64,000 nt of DNA, from the NCBI RefSeq assembly GCF_001938945.1, contig NZ_MKIO01000017.1, positions 62,001 through 126,000 of the forward strand, read 5' to 3'. This stretch comes from Xaviernesmea rhizosphaerae. Its GTDB lineage: Bacteria > Pseudomonadota > Alphaproteobacteria > Rhizobiales > Rhizobiaceae. Both the position numbers and the translations under genes were made by a program. The notes under the pieces are model-generated. The model saw only the letters and a list, made by a program, of their open reading frames with translations. It had not been told where the DNA came from and ran no database searches. Below, piece after piece: positions 9,356-20,219 of the stretch (positions within the stretch are counted from its first letter, which is position 1; the number at the start of each line of letters is the position of its first letter).

Positions 9356-10036
9356 GTGTCAGAGGTTTCGCCCCGCCCGCTCGGCGCACGCAGCTATCGC
9401 GCCTTCCTGTTCGATATGGATGGCACGCTGATCAATTCGATCGCCGCCGCCGAACGGGTCTGGAGCCGCTTTGCCGAGCGCCATGGCCTGGATGTGCAGG
9501 CCTTCCTGCCGACCATGCATGGCAAGCGCGGTGTCGATACCATCTCGCAGCTGAACCTGCCTGGCGTCGATCCCGTGGCCGAGGCCGCCCGGATCACGCA
9601 GGAGGAGATCGACGATACCGAGGGCGTGGTGCCGATCGCCGGCGCCATCGAGTTTCTCAAGGGCCTGCCGGCCGACCGTTGGGCGATCGTCACCTCCTCG
9701 CCACGCGCGCTGGCCTTTGCCCGGCTCAAGGCCGCCGGCGTCACCCCGCCCACCCTGCTGGTGACGGCCGAGGATGTGACGAAGGGCAAGCCCGCGCCGG
9801 ACTGTTACCGGCTGGGGGCCGAGCGGCTCGGCGTCGATCCCGCCGATTGCCTGGTTTTCGAGGATGTGCCGGCCGGCGTGCTGGCAGGGGAAAGCGCCGG
9901 CTGCGACGTCGTCGTCATCACCGCCACGCATGACCATCCCTTTGAGACCAGCCATCCCGCCATCCCAGGCTATGTCGGCCTGTCGGTCGAGGCCGATCCC
10001 GAGGGGCTACGCATTCTCGGCGAGGCCAGGGGCTGA
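9356..10036 (+). CDS. HAD-superfamily phosphatase (sugar phosphatase type)
   Basis: A 226-residue haloacid-dehalogenase phosphatase of subfamily IA. Motif I is FDMDGTLINS with the nucleophilic Asp, motif II is IVTSSPRA, the Lys region is GKPAPDCYRLGAERL, and motif III is LVFEDVPAGVLAGESAGC. A helical cap follows motif I, as in glycerol-3-phosphatases and 2-deoxyglucose-6-phosphatases. The start is GTG with AGGAG ten bases upstream. It lies upstream of otsB on the same strand, but a role in trehalose metabolism is not established; it may instead clear unwanted sugar phosphates. Confidence 0.88.
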   Translation: MSEVSPRPLGARSYRAFLFDMDGTLINSIAAAERVWSRFAERHGLDVQAFLPTMHGKRGVDTISQLNLPGVDPVAEAARITQEEIDDTEGVVPIAGAIEFLKGLPADRWAIVTSSPRALAFARLKAAGVTPPTLLVTAEDVTKGKPAPDCYRLGAERLGVDPADCLVFEDVPAGVLAGESAGCDVVVITATHDHPFETSHPAIPGYVGLSVEADPEGLRILGEARG

Positions 10037-10152
10037 GAGCCGGCTGGGAGCAGCCTTCAGAGGCTGTTCCGGACCCCTGATCACAACCCCGCTGCGGCAT
10101 AATGCGGCATCGGGGGCTTTTCCTGGCGCGGGCGTGGCCTATCTAGAGCCGC

Positions 10153-10956
10153 ATGCAAGCCGAAGACGACCTCACCTTCCGCGATACGACCGGATCCGAC
10201 CGCGCCAAGGACCCGCCGCTTTTTGCCGCCTTGATCGATCAGCCGCAGGACTGGGCGCTGTTTCTCGACATTGACGGCACGCTGCTTGAACTGGCGGAAA
10301 CGCCCGAGGCCATCGTGGTGCCGCCGGATCTGCCCGATCTTCTTGCCCGCATCTCGCTCAGGCTTGGCGGCGCCCTGGCGCTGGTCACCGGCCGCTCGCT
10401 CGATTTCGCCTCTCAGCTTTTCCCCGGCCTGTCCCTGCCGATCGCCGGGCTGCATGGTGCCGAGTTGCGGCTGGCCGATGGCAGCCTGCAGCGCGCTGAA
10501 GCGACGCCGGCCCTCGACGCGCTGAAGGCCGATCTGCGGGCGCGCAGTGCCGGCTGGGAAGGCGTCCTGATCGAGGACAAGGGCGCAGCCGTGGCCGCGC
10601 ATTACCGCCAGGCGCCGCAACACCAGCAGGATGTCGAGGCGATGATGGAGGCCGCTGCCACGCAGATCGGCGCCAAATGGACGCTGCAGCGTGGCAAGAT
10701 GGTGGTGGAGCTGCGCCCCGCCAGCGCCAGCAAGGGCCATGCCGTCTCGACCTTCCTCAAACATCCTCCTTTTGCCGGGCGCAAGCCGCTGGCCATCGGC
10801 GACGACATCACCGACGAGGCGATGTTCCGCGTGTCCCGCTCGCTCGGTGGCCGGGCGATCCGCGTGGGCCAGCCGGTGACGGAAACAACCGCCGAAGGCA
10901 CCATCGCCTCGGTTCCCCTGTTGCGCGATGCCTTGCGTACGCTGGCCGAAGCCTGA
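10153..10956 (+). CDS. otsB: trehalose-6-phosphate phosphatase
   Basis: OtsB dephosphorylates trehalose-6-phosphate made by OtsA, yielding the osmo- and desiccation-protectant trehalose. The 267-residue HAD enzyme shows FLDIDGTLLELAETP (nucleophile motif), LVTGRSLD, LPIAGLHGAE, VVELRPASASKG and AIGDDITDEAMF. It precedes otsA by about 270 bases on the same strand. No strong general-stress promoter was recognised upstream of it. Confidence 0.95.
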   Translation: MQAEDDLTFRDTTGSDRAKDPPLFAALIDQPQDWALFLDIDGTLLELAETPEAIVVPPDLPDLLARISLRLGGALALVTGRSLDFASQLFPGLSLPIAGLHGAELRLADGSLQRAEATPALDALKADLRARSAGWEGVLIEDKGAAVAAHYRQAPQHQQDVEAMMEAAATQIGAKWTLQRGKMVVELRPASASKGHAVSTFLKHPPFAGRKPLAIGDDITDEAMFRVSRSLGGRAIRVGQPVTETTAEGTIASVPLLRDALRTLAEA

Positions 10957-11142
10957 GCCGCGATCGGCCGGGCTGTTCGCTTTTTTCGGGAAACTCCGGT
11001 CGCATGAAACCCGGGGAAACCTTTAAACCGGGCTGAAACCTGGCGCGCTTGCGCCGGTTCGGCCCTTGATCCCTCCCGAGCCCGGCCCCGTCGGGCCTCG
11101 GGATCTTGACGAAAGACTGGAGTGCCTTCGCCCGGGTCTTGA

Positions 11143-11183
11143 GCATCGATCCGAAAGCTGGTTCCCGCTTTTCGGTTCGATGC
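11143..11183. repeat. dispersed intergenic palindrome, otsB-otsA gap
   Basis: A copy of the GCATCG...CGATGC palindrome with inner CCGAAAG and CTTTTCGG arms, slightly diverged from the copies near 1.5 and 53.7 kb. The frame of otsA is open across it, which could mislead start prediction. The repeat supports the downstream GTG start. Confidence 0.75.
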
Positions 11184-11225
11184 TGCGGCTTGCCGAGGTG
11201 CTCCCGAAAGAAAGGACCGTCCCGC

Positions 11226-12611
11226 GTGAGCCGTCTTGTCATCGTCTCCAACCGTGTTTCCGTTCCCGAGCGCTCCGGCGCCGCTCCTGCCGGCGGCCTT
11301 GCCGTGGCGCTGCAGGCTGCGCTGGAAGAGCGCGGCGGCATCTGGATGGGCTGGTCCGGCAATTCCAGCGGCGAGGAGGAGCCCGGCCCGCTCGACCTGA
11401 AAGAGCGTGGCAAGATCACCTACGCGCTCACCGACCTGACCAAGACCGATGTCGAGGAATACTACCACGGCTTCGCCAACCGCGTGCTCTGGCCGATCTG
11501 CCATTACAGGCTCGATCTCGCCGAATATGGACGCAAGGAAATGGCCGGCTATTTCCGCGTCAACCGCTTCTTCGCCCATCGGCTCGCGCCGATGCTCAAG
11601 GAAGACGACGTGATCTGGGTGCATGACTATCATCTGATCCCGCTGGCCGCCGAGTTGCGGCAAATGGGCTTCAGGAACCGCATCGGCTTCTTCCTGCACA
11701 TTCCCTGGCCGCCGGCCGATGTGCTCTTCGCCATGCCGGTTCATGAGGAGATCATGCGCGGGCTTTCCCATTATGATGTGATCGGCTTCCAGACCGATCA
11801 CGATCTCGAAAATTTCGCCGGCGGGCTGAAGCGGGAAGGGATCGGCGAGGCGCTGGGCGATGGCCTCTTTTCCTCCCATGGCCGCCGCTTCAAGGGCGCG
11901 GCCTATGGCATCGGCATCGAAACGGCGGCCTTCGCCAAATTCGCACAGAAATCCGCCAGCCATTCCATGGTGCGCAAGGCGCGCGACAGCATCGAGGGGC
12001 GCGACCTGATCATCGGCGTCGACCGGCTGGATTATTCCAAGGGCATCACCCAGCGCATCGATGCCTTCGAGCGCTTCGTCAAGGACAATCCCGCCCAGCA
12101 GGGCAAGGTGACCTATCTGCAGATAACGCCGAAATCGCGCTCCGAAGTGCCGGAATATGAGGCGATGCAGCGCACCGTGGCCGAGCAGGCCGGCCGGGTG
12201 AACGGCGCGCTCGGCCAGGTGGACTGGGTGCCGATCCGCTACATCAACCGCTCGATCTCCCGCCCGATCCTTGCCGGCCTCTATCGCATGGCGAAGGTGG
12301 GGCTGGTGACGCCGCTGCGCGACGGCATGAATCTGGTGGCCAAAGAATATGTCGCCGCGCAGGACCCTGAAGATCCCGGCGTGCTCGTGCTCTCCCGCTT
12401 CGCCGGGGCGGCGCGCGAGCTGTCCGGCGCGCTCCTGGTCAATCCCTACGACATAGAGGGCACCGCCAATGCGATCGCCCGCGGTCTCGCCATGCCGCCG
12501 GAAGAACGCCGCGCCCGCTGGCGCGGCATGATGGACTTTCTGCTGGAGCACGACGTGACGCGCTGGTGCGACGATTTCCTGAAGGATCTGGTGCCGCCAG
12601 GCGAAAGCTGA
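11226..12611 (+). CDS. otsA: alpha,alpha-trehalose-phosphate synthase (UDP-forming)
   Basis: OtsA joins UDP-glucose and glucose-6-phosphate to trehalose-6-phosphate. The 461-residue GT20 enzyme has [11 protein letters not shown] with GGLAVAL at the N-terminus (UDP-sugar and G6P contacts), [35 protein letters not shown], and [12 protein letters not shown] in the C-terminal Rossmann domain. The GTG start is chosen because the conserved protein begins exactly there and an AAAGGA site lies just upstream. The longer open frame reads through the dispersed palindrome. Convergent prfC ends 12 bases beyond the stop. Confidence 0.95.
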   Translation: MSRLVIVSNRVSVPERSGAAPAGGLAVALQAALEERGGIWMGWSGNSSGEEEPGPLDLKERGKITYALTDLTKTDVEEYYHGFANRVLWPICHYRLDLAEYGRKEMAGYFRVNRFFAHRLAPMLKEDDVIWVHDYHLIPLAAELRQMGFRNRIGFFLHIPWPPADVLFAMPVHEEIMRGLSHYDVIGFQTDHDLENFAGGLKREGIGEALGDGLFSSHGRRFKGAAYGIGIETAAFAKFAQKSASHSMVRKARDSIEGRDLIIGVDRLDYSKGITQRIDAFERFVKDNPAQQGKVTYLQITPKSRSEVPEYEAMQRTVAEQAGRVNGALGQVDWVPIRYINRSISRPILAGLYRMAKVGLVTPLRDGMNLVAKEYVAAQDPEDPGVLVLSRFAGAARELSGALLVNPYDIEGTANAIARGLAMPPEERRARWRGMMDFLLEHDVTRWCDDFLKDLVPPGES

Positions 12612-12619
12612 GAAGAGCT

Positions 12620-12649
12620 AATATCACGCCGCCTTGGCGACGTGATATT
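12620..12649. terminator. hairpin shared by convergent otsA and prfC
   Basis: Nine-base arms AATATCACG and CGTGATATT are perfectly complementary, with an inner CGCC/GGCG extension and a very short loop. The structure begins nine bases after the otsA stop and includes the prfC stop codon and its last codons. It has no long U-tract, but its position suggests bidirectional termination or 3'-end protection. Confidence 0.6.
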
Positions 12650-14207
12650 CCTTGATCGCGACCATCTTGATCGCCGGATAGCGCTCGGCCTCGTAGCGCA
12701 GCGAGAAACTGTCCTGCGCCAGGAAGACCGGGTCGCCGTCGAGATCGCGGGCGATGTCGCCACGCCGGGCGGTGATGAATTTCTCCAGATCCTCCGGCTT
12801 GTCGGCCGAAATCCAGCGGCAGACGGAAAAGCGGGCGATGTCGAAGGAGACCGGCAGGCCGTATTCGGCCGACAGACGTTCCTTCAGAACGTCGAGCTGC
12901 AGCGCGCCGACCACGCCGACGATGGCAGGCGAGCCGTCCTCCGGCGAGAAGAGCTGAACCACGCCTTCCTCGGCCATCTGCTGCAGGGCTTCCTTCAGCT
13001 TCTTCGCCTTCATCGCATCTTCGAGCCGCACGCGGCGCAGGATTTCAGGCGAGAAGTTCGGCACGCCCTGGAACACCAGCGCCTCGCCCTCGGTCAGCGT
13101 ATCGCCGATTCTCAGCGTCCCATGGTTGGGAATGCCGACGACATCGCCGGCATAGGCGGTGTCGGCGAGCTGGCGCTGCGAGGCGAAGAAGAATTGCGGC
13201 GCAGTCAGGCCCAGCTGCTTGCCGGTGCGGGCAAGGCGCGCCTTCATGCCGCGTTCCAGCTTGCCGGAGCAGATGCGGGCAAAGGCGATGCGGTCGCGGT
13301 GGTTGGGGTCCATATTGGCCTGGATCTTGAAGACGAAGGCCGTCATCTTCTCCTCGGCCGCATGCACGGTGCGCACATCCGCCACCTGATCGCGCGGGGG
13401 CGGGGCGAAATCGCCGAGCGCGTTGATCAGGTCGCGCACGCCGAAGTTTCTCAGCGCCGAGCCGAAGAACACCGGCGTCATATGTCCCTCGAGGAAGCTC
13501 TGGCGGTTAAAGGGCCGGCAGGCCTCGCGCGCCAGCTCCACCTCGTTGACGAAGTCGTCGCGCTCGTTTTCCGGCAGCCGGCCGGCCACGGCCTGCGGAC
13601 CGTTGACCGGCGTGCCCGCCACCTCCGTATCCGAGCCGCGCACGGTGTTTTCAGCGAGATTGTAGGAGCCGCAAAAGGTCTTGGAGCGGCCGATCGGCCA
13701 GGTGACCGGGGCGGTGTCCAGCGCCAGCTTCTCCTCCACCTCGTCCAGGATCTCGAAGGGATCGCGGCTTTCGCGGTCCATCTTGTTGATGAAGGTGATG
13801 ATCGGAATGTCGCGCATGCGGCAGACCTCGAACAGCTTCAGCGTTCTGGGTTCGATGCCCTTGGCGGCGTCGATCACCATCACGGCCGCATCCACCGCCG
13901 TCAGCGTGCGATAGGTGTCGTCGGCGAAGTCCTCGTGGCCGGGCGTGTCGAGAATGTTGAAGACATTGCCGTCATATTCGAAGGTCATCACCGAGGTGAC
14001 GACCGAGATGCCGCGCTCGCGCTCGATCTTCATCCAGTCCGAACGGGTCTGGATCCGGTCCTTCTTCGCCTTCACCTCGCCGGCGAGCTGGATGGCGCCG
14101 CCGAACAGCAAGAGCTTTTCGGTGAGCGTGGTCTTCCCGGCGTCCGGGTGCGCGATGATCGCGAAGGTGCGGCGGCGGGAGACCGCCTCGGCAAGCGTTT
14201 CGGCCAT
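12624..14207 (-). CDS. prfC: peptide chain release factor 3
   Basis: RF3 is the translational GTPase that removes RF1/RF2 from the ribosome after termination. The 527-residue length fits the family. The G motifs are intact: AHPDAGKTTLTEKLL (G1), RGISVVTSV (switch I), DTPGHEDF (G3) and FINKMDRE (G4). Start: the frame is open 50 codons upstream, but conserved RF3 begins at MAETLAEAVSRRRTFAII, so that ATG is used. It diverges from dut and converges on otsA with a hairpin across its own stop codon. Confidence 0.96.
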   Translation of the reverse strand: MAETLAEAVSRRRTFAIIAHPDAGKTTLTEKLLLFGGAIQLAGEVKAKKDRIQTRSDWMKIERERGISVVTSVMTFEYDGNVFNILDTPGHEDFADDTYRTLTAVDAAVMVIDAAKGIEPRTLKLFEVCRMRDIPIITFINKMDRESRDPFEILDEVEEKLALDTAPVTWPIGRSKTFCGSYNLAENTVRGSDTEVAGTPVNGPQAVAGRLPENERDDFVNEVELAREACRPFNRQSFLEGHMTPVFFGSALRNFGVRDLINALGDFAPPPRDQVADVRTVHAAEEKMTAFVFKIQANMDPNHRDRIAFARICSGKLERGMKARLARTGKQLGLTAPQFFFASQRQLADTAYAGDVVGIPNHGTLRIGDTLTEGEALVFQGVPNFSPEILRRVRLEDAMKAKKLKEALQQMAEEGVVQLFSPEDGSPAIVGVVGALQLDVLKERLSAEYGLPVSFDIARFSVCRWISADKPEDLEKFITARRGDIARDLDGDPVFLAQDSFSLRYEAERYPAIKMVAIKEYHVAKAA

Positions 14208-14315
14208 GATGTGCAATCCTTTGAGTTGCCGCGTATCTAGCGATTTGGCGGCCGATATGCAATTGACGAGGCGGATTGCGCCCTGACTTGGGGCGATGAA
14301 GACGGGGTGAGAACG

Positions 14316-14774
14316 ATGGGCGAGGCACAGAGCGTCGGGCTGGTCCGGCTGCCGCATGCGGCGGGGCTGGCCCTTCCGACCTATGAGACGACGGGGGCTG
14401 CCGGCTTCGACCTGCGCGCCGCCGTGGCAGACGCGGCGCCGCTGGTGCTCGCGCCCATGGCGCGCGCCCTCGTGCCCACCGGCTTCATCTTCGAGATTCC
14501 GGATGGTTTCGAGGGCCAGGTGCGCCCGCGCTCAGGCCTTGCCGCGCGCCACGGCATCACCTGTCTCAACACGCCCGGCACCATCGACAGCGACTATCGC
14601 GGCGAGGTGCAGGTGATCCTGATCAATCTCGGCGCCGAGCCCTTCACCATCGAGCGCGGCATGCGCATCGCCCAGATGGTGATCGCGCCCGCGCCACAGG
14701 CACGGCTGGAGGAGCGGGCAGAGCCGAGCGAGACGGCGCGCGGAAAGGGCGGCTTCGGCTCGACCGGGGTGTGA
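14316..14774 (+). CDS. dut: deoxyuridine 5'-triphosphate nucleotidohydrolase (dUTPase)
   Basis: The trimeric dUTPase hydrolyses dUTP to dUMP and pyrophosphate, keeping uracil out of DNA and feeding dTMP synthesis. All five family motifs are present in order: [41 protein letters not shown], and the C-terminal P-loop-like [10 protein letters not shown]. The ATG with GGGGTGAG upstream is preferred; a GTG nine bases earlier is possible and would add three residues. It lies divergent from prfC. Confidence 0.95.
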   Translation: MGEAQSVGLVRLPHAAGLALPTYETTGAAGFDLRAAVADAAPLVLAPMARALVPTGFIFEIPDGFEGQVRPRSGLAARHGITCLNTPGTIDSDYRGEVQVILINLGAEPFTIERGMRIAQMVIAPAPQARLEERAEPSETARGKGGFGSTGV

Positions 14775-14880
14775 CCGATCCCGATCGCCGGCAGGCGGTC
14801 TTCGCTACCCTCCACGGTCGGTGCCGTCGCTTGAAGCCTTCTCCGACACGGCATAAGACTCTCTCGAAGGGGACGATCCA

Positions 14881-15492
14881 ATGAGCCTGACCAGTCTCTT
14901 TGCCTATGCGGCCGCGCTGTTTATCGCCGCCGCCATTCCCGGCCCCGGCATCACCGCCATCGTGGCGCGCGCGCTCGGCTCCGGTTTCCGCCCGACCTTC
15001 TTCATGGGGCTCGGCCTGATCCTCGGCGATCTCACCTATCTGACCGCCGTGGTGCTCGGCCTCGCCTTCGTCGCGCAGAACTTCACCACGCCTTTCCTGA
15101 TCATCAAATTCCTCGGCGTGCTCTATCTCCTTTACATCGCCTGGAAGCTCTGGACGGTCGGGCTCCTCGGCCAGACGATCGAGGCCGAGCGCATGCCGCA
15201 TATCGGCCTGTCCTTCCTCTCCGGCCTGCTGGTCACGCTCGGCAATCCGAAGACCATGCTGTTCTATGTCGCCTTGGCCCCGACGCTGATCCCGTTGCGT
15301 GACATCACGCTCACCGATTATCTGACGCTGGTCGCCATCACCGCCGTGGTTCTGCTGGCGGTGCTCCTGCCCTATATCCTGCTCGCTTCGCGCGCCCGGC
15401 TGCTCTTGAAGAGGCCGCGCGCCTTGCAGGCGCTGAACCGCTCCGCTGCGGGAATCCTCGCGGGTACTGCCGCCTATATCGCGGCACGGTAG
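14881..15492 (+). CDS. LysE/RhtB-family amino-acid exporter
   Basis: A second LysE-superfamily exporter (203 residues, about six transmembrane segments), distinct from the one near 8.6 kb. Diagnostic parts are AAAIPGPGITAIVARALGSG near the N-terminus and VTLGNPKTMLFYVALAPTLI in the middle. It probably effluxes an amino acid or related metabolite. An AAGGGGA ribosome site precedes the ATG. It stands between dut and cysK. A link to cysteine metabolism is conceivable, since some family members export cysteine precursors, but nothing in the sequence proves it. Confidence 0.88.
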   Translation: MSLTSLFAYAAALFIAAAIPGPGITAIVARALGSGFRPTFFMGLGLILGDLTYLTAVVLGLAFVAQNFTTPFLIIKFLGVLYLLYIAWKLWTVGLLGQTIEAERMPHIGLSFLSGLLVTLGNPKTMLFYVALAPTLIPLRDITLTDYLTLVAITAVVLLAVLLPYILLASRARLLLKRPRALQALNRSAAGILAGTAAYIAAR

Positions 15493-15690
15493 CCATTCGT
15501 TTTTCAAAGGGCGGCGTGGGCACCCGTCTCTGCTGAACGCTTAAGGCAGGGAAATCCGTTTCGAGACCATGCCGCTCGAAGGTTGATTTTTTTCCCGGAA
15601 GGCTTGCCGCGCGCCTGTCCCGTCTCGCTTCGAGGGTTTGGAAGGCTTACCTTGTTAGCCAAAGACAAAGGCTGTTTCAGGGAGACCACC

Positions 15691-16686
<996 letters not shown>

Positions 16687-16697
16687 ACCTGCCTCAG

Positions 16698-16737
16698 GTC
16701 TCGGACCGGAAAGCGCGCCCGCTTTTCGGTCCGATGC
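16698..16737. repeat. dispersed intergenic palindrome, cysK-VOC gap
   Basis: A diverged copy of the genomic palindrome with arms TCGGACC and GGTCCGATGC and inner CCGGAAAGC/GCTTTTCGG. It lies immediately after cysK and before the TTG start of the VOC gene. Confidence 0.7.
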
Positions 16738-16787
16738 TCCAGCGAAGTACGCCTTCAGGCTTGCCAGCTGAAACCGGGAGTTCGCCA

Positions 16788-17180
16788 TTGCTTCATCATG
16801 CCTCGCTTGGAGTCCGCGACATCGTTCGCGCAAGTGCCTTCTACGACGCCGTCCTGCTGCCCCTTGGCTATGTCAGGGTCTGGTCGGATCTGCGTCCGGG
16901 TGAGGCGGGGCAGGCGGTTGGTTATGGCCTGCCGGGCGGAGGTGACCGGCTCGCGCTCAAGCAAGCGGATGAGGCCCATCCGCCAGGCCCAGGCTTCCAT
17001 CTTGCTTTCGCTGCGCCGGATCGCAAGGCCGTGAAAGCGTTTCATGCGGCGGCTCTGGCAACGGGCGGAACGGACAATGGTGCGCCGGGCCTGCGGCCGG
17101 ATTACGGCCCGCGTTACTATGCGGCCTTCGTCATCGATCCAGACGGCCATCGGATCGAGGCGGTCTTTAAGTCGTCATAG
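16788..17180 (+). CDS. VOC-family (glyoxalase/bleomycin-resistance-like) protein
   Basis: A small 130-residue protein of the vicinal-oxygen-chelate fold. It starts LHHASLGVRDIVRASAFYDAVLLPLGYVRV and ends with YYAAFVIDPDGHRIEAVFK, both typical of one-domain members. The TTG start is used because GGGAG lies seven bases upstream and family members begin exactly at this LHHxSLGV motif. The longer frame would translate the dispersed palindrome. Substrate and metal are unknown; glyoxalase or fosfomycin/bleomycin-type activity cannot be assigned. Confidence 0.82.
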   Translation: MLHHASLGVRDIVRASAFYDAVLLPLGYVRVWSDLRPGEAGQAVGYGLPGGGDRLALKQADEAHPPGPGFHLAFAAPDRKAVKAFHAAALATGGTDNGAPGLRPDYGPRYYAAFVIDPDGHRIEAVFKSS

Positions 17181-17218
17181 ACCTCGGGGCCTCTCAAACT
17201 CCTCCGTGCTTGCGGCCA

Positions 17219-18751
17219 TCACGCCGCCGCCGTCAGCCGCTCGCCCGGCAGGCGGTAGGAGATGGCTTCGGCCAGATGCAGGCGGCCGACCATGGCGCTG
17301 CCGTCGAGATCGGCTAGCGTGCGGGCGAGCTTGAGGATACGGTGATAGCCGCGGGCGGAGAACTTCATCCGTTCGGCGGCTTCGCGCAGCAGCGTCAGGC
17401 CGGCCGCATCGGGCTCGGCCACCCTTTCCACCATGGCCGTGCTGAGGCGGGCATTGCACAGGCCTGGGGCGAAGCCGAAATGGGCGGCGCGCTCGCTCTG
17501 CCGGGCGCGGGCGGTCGCCACGCGGGCGGCGACGGTGGCGCTGCTTTCGGCCGCCGCCGGGCGGATCAGGTCGGCGGCGGAAACGGCCGGCACGTCGATG
17601 CGCATGTCGATGCGGTCGAGGAAGGGGCCAGAGAGCCGCGCCTGATAATCGGCGGCGCAGCGTGGGCCGCGGGCGCATTGATGGCCCGGCTCGCCGGCCA
17701 TGCCGCAGCGGCAGGGGTTCATCGCGGCGATCAGTTGGATGGCGGCCGGATAGGTGACGCGGTGGTTCGCCCGCGCGATCACGCATTCGGCCGTTTCGAG
17801 CGGCTGGCGCAGCGCATCGAGCACGGTGGGCGAGAATTCCGGCAGTTCGTCGAGAAAGAGAATGCCATGATGGGCGAGTGAGGCCTCGCCCGGCCGCGCC
17901 CTCAAGCCGCCGCCGACCATCGCCGCCATGGTGGCCGAATGATGCGGCGCGCGAAACGGCCGCCGGTCGGTCAGCCGCCCTTCGGCAATCTGGCCGGCGA
18001 CCGAATGGATCATCGACACGTCGAGCAGTTCCGCCGGGCTCAGCGGCGGCAGGATGGCCGGCAGGCGCGCGGCGAGCATGGATTTGCCCGAGCCGGGCGG
18101 CCCGACCATCAGGAGATTGTGCCCGCCTGCGGCCGCCACCTCCAGCGCCCGCTTGGCGCTTTCCTGTCCCTTGATCTCGGCCAGATCCGGCAGGGCGCCG
18201 GCGGATTTGCGGATCGCAGGCGCCGGGCGCGCAAGCTTCTGCGTGCCGCGAAAATGGTTGGCGAGCGCGATCAGGCTGCGGGGTGCGAGAATGTCGATGC
18301 CATCGCCGGCCCAGGCCGCTTCCGGCCCCGAGCCCGCCGGGCATATTAGCCCCTTGCCGAGGCCATGCGCGCCGATCGCTGCCGGCAGGGCGCCGGCCAC
18401 GTCGGCGATCGTGCCATCGAGATTGAGTTCGCCGATCACCACATAGGGCTCCAGCGCATCGCCCGGCAGCGCGCCCAGCGCCGCCATCAGCCCGAGCGCG
18501 ATGGCGAGATCGAAATGGCTGCCTTCTTTCGGCAGGTCTGCCGGCGCGAGATTGACCGTTACCTTCTTGGCCGGCAGCGCCAGGCCCGAAGCATGCAGCG
18601 CGGCCTGGACCCGCTCGCGGCTTTCGGCCACCGCCTTGTCCGGCAGGCCGACGATCTGCATGCCCACGCGCCCCGGCGCGATCATCACCTGAACATCGAC
18701 GGGAAGACCTTCCACGCCATGAAAGGCCAATGTCCTTACCCGTGCCACCAT
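17219..18751 (-). CDS. comM: YifB/ComM-family Mg-chelatase-like AAA+ ATPase
   Basis: A 510-residue AAA+ protein of the YifB/ComM family. ComM is a hexameric helicase that drives branch migration during natural transformation. The N-terminal Lon-S5-like domain (LAFHGVEGLPVDVQVMIAPG, then GLPDKAVAESRERV) is followed by Walker A GPPGSGKSMLA, a Walker B region ILFLDELPEF, the AMNPCRCG zinc-like motif, and the C-terminal lid with SARGYHRILKLARTLADL. The ATG at MVARVRTL is preferred over one ten codons earlier because it matches the family N-terminus. It lies 285 bases downstream of gshB on the same strand. No competence genes are nearby. Confidence 0.9.
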   Translation of the reverse strand: MVARVRTLAFHGVEGLPVDVQVMIAPGRVGMQIVGLPDKAVAESRERVQAALHASGLALPAKKVTVNLAPADLPKEGSHFDLAIALGLMAALGALPGDALEPYVVIGELNLDGTIADVAGALPAAIGAHGLGKGLICPAGSGPEAAWAGDGIDILAPRSLIALANHFRGTQKLARPAPAIRKSAGALPDLAEIKGQESAKRALEVAAAGGHNLLMVGPPGSGKSMLAARLPAILPPLSPAELLDVSMIHSVAGQIAEGRLTDRRPFRAPHHSATMAAMVGGGLRARPGEASLAHHGILFLDELPEFSPTVLDALRQPLETAECVIARANHRVTYPAAIQLIAAMNPCRCGMAGEPGHQCARGPRCAADYQARLSGPFLDRIDMRIDVPAVSAADLIRPAAAESSATVAARVATARARQSERAAHFGFAPGLCNARLSTAMVERVAEPDAAGLTLLREAAERMKFSARGYHRILKLARTLADLDGSAMVGRLHLAEAISYRLPGERLTAAA

Positions 18752-19036
18752 GACTTGCTCCGTCCGGCCTGCCGGAAGCATGGGGCAGCCCGCCCGAGGG
18801 GGAGCCCACGCTTCGTTTCCGGTTGAAGTCTTTCATAAAGAAAGACCTGAAACAAGAACGGAGATCGAACGTCTGCAGCCTGAAATCGGTTGTCGGGTTG
18901 TGGCCGGTTGCGATTGCGGAACAAGAGCAGCCCGCCAGCACGAAACGCCTGGAGGGGCCTCGTTAGGGGCAGGGAAGGGCTGCGGCGCGTCGCGCAATTT
19001 CCGCGCGATAACGCCGCAAGGCAAAGGTCGCAGAGC

Positions 19037-19984
19037 TCAGCCGCGGCGGCGTTCGATCGCGTCCCAGAGCAGGGCGGCGATATCGGCGCCGCCGAACTTC
19101 TTGACCTCGCGGATGCCTGTCGGCGACGTCACGTTGATCTCGGTCATATAGTCGCCGATCACGTCGATGCCGACCAGCAGGAAGCCGCGCTCGCGCAAAG
19201 CCGGGCCAATGCGGTCGCAGATCTCGCGCTCGCGGGCTGTCAGCTCGGTCGCCTCCGCCCGTCCGCCGACATGCATGTTGGAGCGGCTGTCATGCTCGGC
19301 CGGCACGCGGTTGATGGCGCCCACCGGCTCGCCATCGACCAGCAGGATGCGCTTGTCGCCCTTGCGCACGGCTGGCAGATATTGCTGGGCGATGAAGGGC
19401 TCGCGATACATCTGCGAGAACATTTCCAAGAGCGAGGTCATGTTGCGGTCGTCGCGGGTGGAATGGAACACGCCGGCGCCGCCATTTCCGTAAAGCGGCT
19501 TCAGGATGATGTCGCCCATCTCCTGGCGGAAGCGGGCGATTTCGGCCGGATCGCGGGTGATCAGCGTGGCTGGCATCAGATCGGCGAATTCGGTGACGAA
19601 GATCTTCTCCGGCGAATTGCGCACCCAGGCCGGATCGTTGACGACCAGCGTCTTCGGATGGATCCGCTCGAGCAAATGGGTGGAGGTGATATAGGCCATG
19701 TCGAAGGGCGGGTCCTGGCGCAGCAGCACCACATCCATGGAGGAGAGATCGACGCGCTCCGGTTCCCCCAGCGTGAAATGGTCGCCCTTGACGTCGCGCA
19801 GCGTCATCGCCTGGCCGGTGGCATAGAGCTTGCCATCGCGAAGGGAGAGCTTGTCCGGCGTATAATGAAACAGCTGATAGCCGCGCGACTGGGCTTCCAG
19901 GCTCATGGCGAAGGTCGAGTCGCCTGAGATGTTGATCGTGGAGACGTGATCCATCTGCACTGCGACACGGGTGATTTTCGCCAT
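19037..19984 (-). CDS. gshB: glutathione synthetase
   Basis: The second step of glutathione synthesis: ATP-dependent ligation of glycine to gamma-glutamylcysteine. The 315-residue ATP-grasp protein shows the GshB N-terminal [22 protein letters not shown] region, [25 protein letters not shown], the ATP-grasp lysine and loop region [12 protein letters not shown], and the metal-binding end [20 protein letters not shown]. The start [12 protein letters not shown] matches the family; the longer open frame upstream is low-quality sequence. It lies upstream of the comM-like gene on the same strand. Confidence 0.96.
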   Translation of the reverse strand: MAKITRVAVQMDHVSTINISGDSTFAMSLEAQSRGYQLFHYTPDKLSLRDGKLYATGQAMTLRDVKGDHFTLGEPERVDLSSMDVVLLRQDPPFDMAYITSTHLLERIHPKTLVVNDPAWVRNSPEKIFVTEFADLMPATLITRDPAEIARFRQEMGDIILKPLYGNGGAGVFHSTRDDRNMTSLLEMFSQMYREPFIAQQYLPAVRKGDKRILLVDGEPVGAINRVPAEHDSRSNMHVGGRAEATELTAREREICDRIGPALRERGFLLVGIDVIGDYMTEINVTSPTGIREVKKFGGADIAALLWDAIERRRG

Positions 19985-20104
19985 GGGTTCGGCCTTTGCG
20001 CATATCCGGAAAGCGGGCCCGCGAGATGTAGAAGCGGCGGGGGCGGAAGGCAAGGGCGCAATTTTCGCGGCGCCGGCACCATCGGGAACAGGATTGCGCG
20101 CATG

Positions 20105-20144
20105 AAAAAGGCGCATCCGGTGCCAGCGACGGACCGGATGCGCC
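20105..20144 (-). terminator. intrinsic terminator of the KGG stress gene
   Basis: On the minus strand a perfect 12-bp stem (GGCGCATCCGGT with ACCGGATGCGCC) and an 11-nt loop are followed directly by TTTTT. It lies about 75 bases past the KGG gene stop. A smaller perfect hairpin (GGTGGGT/ACCCACC) sits between them, three bases after the stop. Confidence 0.82.
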
Positions 20145-20219
20145 TCTGCTCCGCCCCGAAACTTTCCCTGGCGGCCTCAAACCGTCCGGGAAGGTTCTGG
20201 GGTGGGTTTGACCCACCTA

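Noticed and set aside
10957..11110. EcfG promoter for otsA
   Set aside because: GGGAAACTCC and GGGGAAACC lack the GGAAC core and the matching -10; trehalose genes are often stress-induced, but this sequence does not show it.
17175..18941. Long open frame overlapping the comM-like gene in another frame
   Set aside because: Arg/Ala/Gly-rich translation without motifs; it is the out-of-frame shadow of a well-conserved AAA+ gene, as happens at high GC.
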